A stretch of DNA of 64,000 nt from Viridibacterium curvum (lineage in GTDB: Bacteria > Pseudomonadota > Gammaproteobacteria > Burkholderiales > Rhodocyclaceae), in assembly GCF_039544165.1 (NCBI RefSeq), contig NZ_BAABLD010000008.1, positions 1,054,001 to 1,118,000 of the forward strand, in the 5' to 3' direction. Below are positions 62,342-64,000 of the stretch, piece by piece. Every line of letters starts with the position of its first letter. The first letter of the stretch is position 1. The notes beneath the pieces are model-generated. The model did no database searches, was not told where the DNA came from, and saw nothing but the letters and a program-made list of their open reading frames with translations. The position numbers and the translations under genes were made by a program.

Positions 62342-63124
62342 TTACTGCGCCGCCCAGCCCCCGTCCATCTGCAGGATCGCTCCGGTCATGGATGCACCGC
62401 CGGGGCTGCAAAGGAACACCGCCAGCGCCCCGATCTCTTCCACCGTGACGAAGCGTTTGGTGGGCTGAGCGTGCAGCAGCACGTCGCGGATCACCTGTTC
62501 GCGCGTCATGTTGCGAGCCTTCATGGTGTCGGGAATCTGCTTTTCCACCAGCGGCGTCTGCACGTATCCGGGGCAGATGGCATTGACCGTTGTCCCCACT
62601 TCGGCGAGCTCCAGCGCGATGGTCTTGGTGAAGCCCGCAATGCCGTGCTTGGCGGCGACGTAGGCACTTTTGAAGGGCGAGGCCACCAGCGCGTGGGCGG
62701 AGGCGAGGTTGATGATGCGCCCCCAGCCTTTCTGCTTGAGCTGGGGTACGACAAGTCGCGTGGTGTGGAAGGCCGAAGTCAGGTTGATGGCGATGATGTC
62801 GTTCCACTTTTCGACCGGAAAGTCTTCGACGGGTGACACGTGCTGGATGCCGGCGTTGTTGACGAGGATGTCTACGCCGCCGAGTTCGCTGTCCGCCAGC
62901 GCGATCATGGCGGCAATGTCGTCGGGTTTGCGCATGTCGGCAGGGCTGAACACCACCTTCACGTCATGCTGACTGGCAAGACGTGTGCGCAGGGCTTCAA
63001 TCTCACCCGAATCGCCGAAGCCGTTGATGACCAGATTGGCGCCCTGCGCCGCTAGCGCCTCCGCCATGCCCAGCCCGATGCCACTGGTCGAGCCGGTCAC
63101 GATTGCATTCCTGCCTGTCAACAT
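62342..63124 (-). CDS. 3-hydroxybutyrate dehydrogenase
   Basis: A 260-residue short-chain dehydrogenase interconverting 3-hydroxybutyrate and acetoacetate, as used in PHB turnover. It has TGSTSGIGLG (cofactor), NNAGIQ, catalytic Ser-Tyr-Lys with ASAHAL and SAYVAAKHG, and the PHB-dehydrogenase-type GYVQTPLVEKQIPD. Substrate assignment is by family pattern. AGGAGAAC precedes the ATG. Confidence 0.9.
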   Translation of the reverse strand: MLTGRNAIVTGSTSGIGLGMAEALAAQGANLVINGFGDSGEIEALRTRLASQHDVKVVFSPADMRKPDDIAAMIALADSELGGVDILVNNAGIQHVSPVEDFPVEKWNDIIAINLTSAFHTTRLVVPQLKQKGWGRIINLASAHALVASPFKSAYVAAKHGIAGFTKTIALELAEVGTTVNAICPGYVQTPLVEKQIPDTMKARNMTREQVIRDVLLHAQPTKRFVTVEEIGALAVFLCSPGGASMTGAILQMDGGWAAQ

Positions 63125-63414
63125 GATGTTCTCCTGAGTGAGTTCCGTGGACCAAGCCTAGTGCATGCAGCCTTCGCACGCCCGGGGGCGAAGCATGGCG
63201 GAAACGGAGTCATCCGATTCGTACCCGCCAGCAGGTTGCGCAGCCCTACGTTGAGCGATCGGCGCGGTTGAAGCGGGGCAGGCTGCAACGGATTTTGCTG
63301 TTGCCAAACGCTCCAAAGTGCGATGTTTCCTCTTTCATGCCTCGTTCCTGAATGCATTTGGGCTGCAGCGGAACATGGCAGAACACGCGCCGATGGTCTG
63401 GCGCCGCGCCAAAA
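63125..63414. other. Intergenic region with no gene seen
   Basis: About 290 bases between 3-hydroxybutyrate dehydrogenase and the fba terminator. It must carry the dehydrogenase promoter; no hairpin or RNA gene was recognised. Confidence 0.5.
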
Positions 63415-63443
63415 TGAAAGCCCCGCCTGAGCGGGGCTTTCAT
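63414..63443 (-). terminator. Terminator of fba
   Basis: A 13-bp perfect stem ATGAAAGCCCCGC/GCGGGGCTTTCAT (63414-63426 with 63431-63443), loop CTGA; on the minus strand TTTT follows. It lies 16 bases after the fba stop. Confidence 0.9.
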
Positions 63444-63458
63444 GCGGGGCGGTACGGC

Positions 63459-64000
63459 TCAGTTGACCTTCTGCGCCAGCTCGCCGCTCTTGTACTTCGC
63501 GGCAATCTTTTCCAGCGGCACGGGCTTGATCTTGCTGGCCTGGCCGGCGCAGCCGAAGGCTTCGAAGCGCGCCTTGACGATGAGCTTGGCGGCTTCGCGC
63601 GCGGGCTTGAGGTAGTCGCGCGGGTCGAACTTGCTGGGGTTTTCGGCCATGTACTTGCGGATCGCAGCGGTCATGGCAAGGCGGATGTCAGTGTCGATGT
63701 TGACCTTGCGCACGCCGTACTTGATGCCTTGCACGATTTCTTCGACGGGTACGCCATAGGTTTCGCCGATGTCGCCGCCGTACTCGCGAATGATGGCGAG
63801 CAGGTCTTGCGGCACGCTGCTTGAGCCGTGCATGACGAGGTGGGTGTTGGGCAGGCGCTCGTGGATCTTCTTGATGAGATCGATGGCGAGAATGTCGCCC
63901 GTGGGCTTGCGCGTGAACTTGTAGGCGCCGTGGCTGGTGCCGATGGCGATGGCCAGCGCGTCGCATTGCGTGCGCTTGACGAAGTCGGCGGCCTGCTCGG
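63459..64000 (-). CDS. fba: Class II fructose-bisphosphate aldolase, 3' part (truncated by window edge)
   Basis: Zinc-dependent aldolase of glycolysis and gluconeogenesis. The frame runs off the right edge; about 180 C-terminal residues are visible. IGTSHGAYKF and LVMHGSSS carry metal and phosphate-binding residues, and VNIDTDIRLAMTAAIRKYM is the conserved late helix. The stop is at 63459-63461, followed by the terminator. Confidence 0.95.
   Translation of the reverse strand, partial: EQAADFVKRTQCDALAIAIGTSHGAYKFTRKPTGDILAIDLIKKIHERLPNTHLVMHGSSSVPQDLLAIIREYGGDIGETYGVPVEEIVQGIKYGVRKVNIDTDIRLAMTAAIRKYMAENPSKFDPRDYLKPAREAAKLIVKARFEAFGCAGQASKIKPVPLEKIAAKYKSGELAQKVN

Noticed and set aside
1..64000. 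CRISPR arrays, insertion sequences or prophage genes
   Set aside because: No regularly spaced repeats, transposase/integrase motifs or phage structural genes were found.

Overview
The window is one contiguous stretch of a GC-rich Gram-negative chromosome, most likely a betaproteobacterium (Rhodocyclales/Burkholderiales type). This rests on the atpIBEFHAGDC order, two-subunit glycyl-tRNA synthetase (glyQS), the gmhB-plsC-ygjP-gloA run, and O-antigen/heptose genes with outer-membrane proteins. I see no CRISPR array, insertion sequence, prophage or rRNA. The genus cannot be fixed from the sequence alone.

Layout: 1-762 is the tail of a TPR/glycosyltransferase-9-like gene. 936-7940 is the complete F1Fo ATP synthase operon with a terminator-like hairpin between atpB and atpE. 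8244-10903 is a NitT/TauT-type ABC importer. 10961-11137 holds two tRNA-Lys genes. 11252-12187 is a periplasmic binding-like protein, then glyQS, a lipoprotein and exonuclease III (12420-16748). 16830-24739 carries a secreted intradiol-dioxygenase-like protein, an NTF2-like protein, a MocR regulator with a divergent membrane protein, a fatty-acid desaturase, a secreted glycerophosphodiesterase and an adhesin-E/alpha-carbonic-anhydrase fusion.

24984-28495 is the most coherent regulatory unit: an EF-hand protein, a Spy/CpxP-like periplasmic protein and a CpxR/CpxA two-component system. GTAAA-N5-GTAAA boxes lie in both intergenic regions, so an envelope-stress circuit with a calcium-binding output can be proposed. 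28511-32213 carries an exonuclease, rlmI, a beta-barrel protein and a lipoprotein.

32435-41031 is an LPS/surface-glycan locus: three heptosyltransferase-family (GT9) genes, two GT4 genes, two tandem O-antigen-ligase-like paralogues and a DUF4254 gene, many joined by ATGA/GTGA overlaps. A DUF1501/DUF1800 pair follows (41099-44284), then a response regulator-diguanylate cyclase, a GH105 hydrolase and the gmhB-plsC-ygjP-gloA operon (48489-50954). An orphan protein with a caspase-like His/Cys pattern (51116-51694) lies divergent to an oxidoreductase. 52807-60441 holds a DUF4124-glutaredoxin protein, a chemoreceptor with PAS, oligopeptidase A, an HDOD protein, a TPR protein and an FHA-EAL fusion. 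60571-64000 is housekeeping: purC, yggX, 3-hydroxybutyrate dehydrogenase and the 3' part of class II fructose-bisphosphate aldolase, which runs off the right edge.
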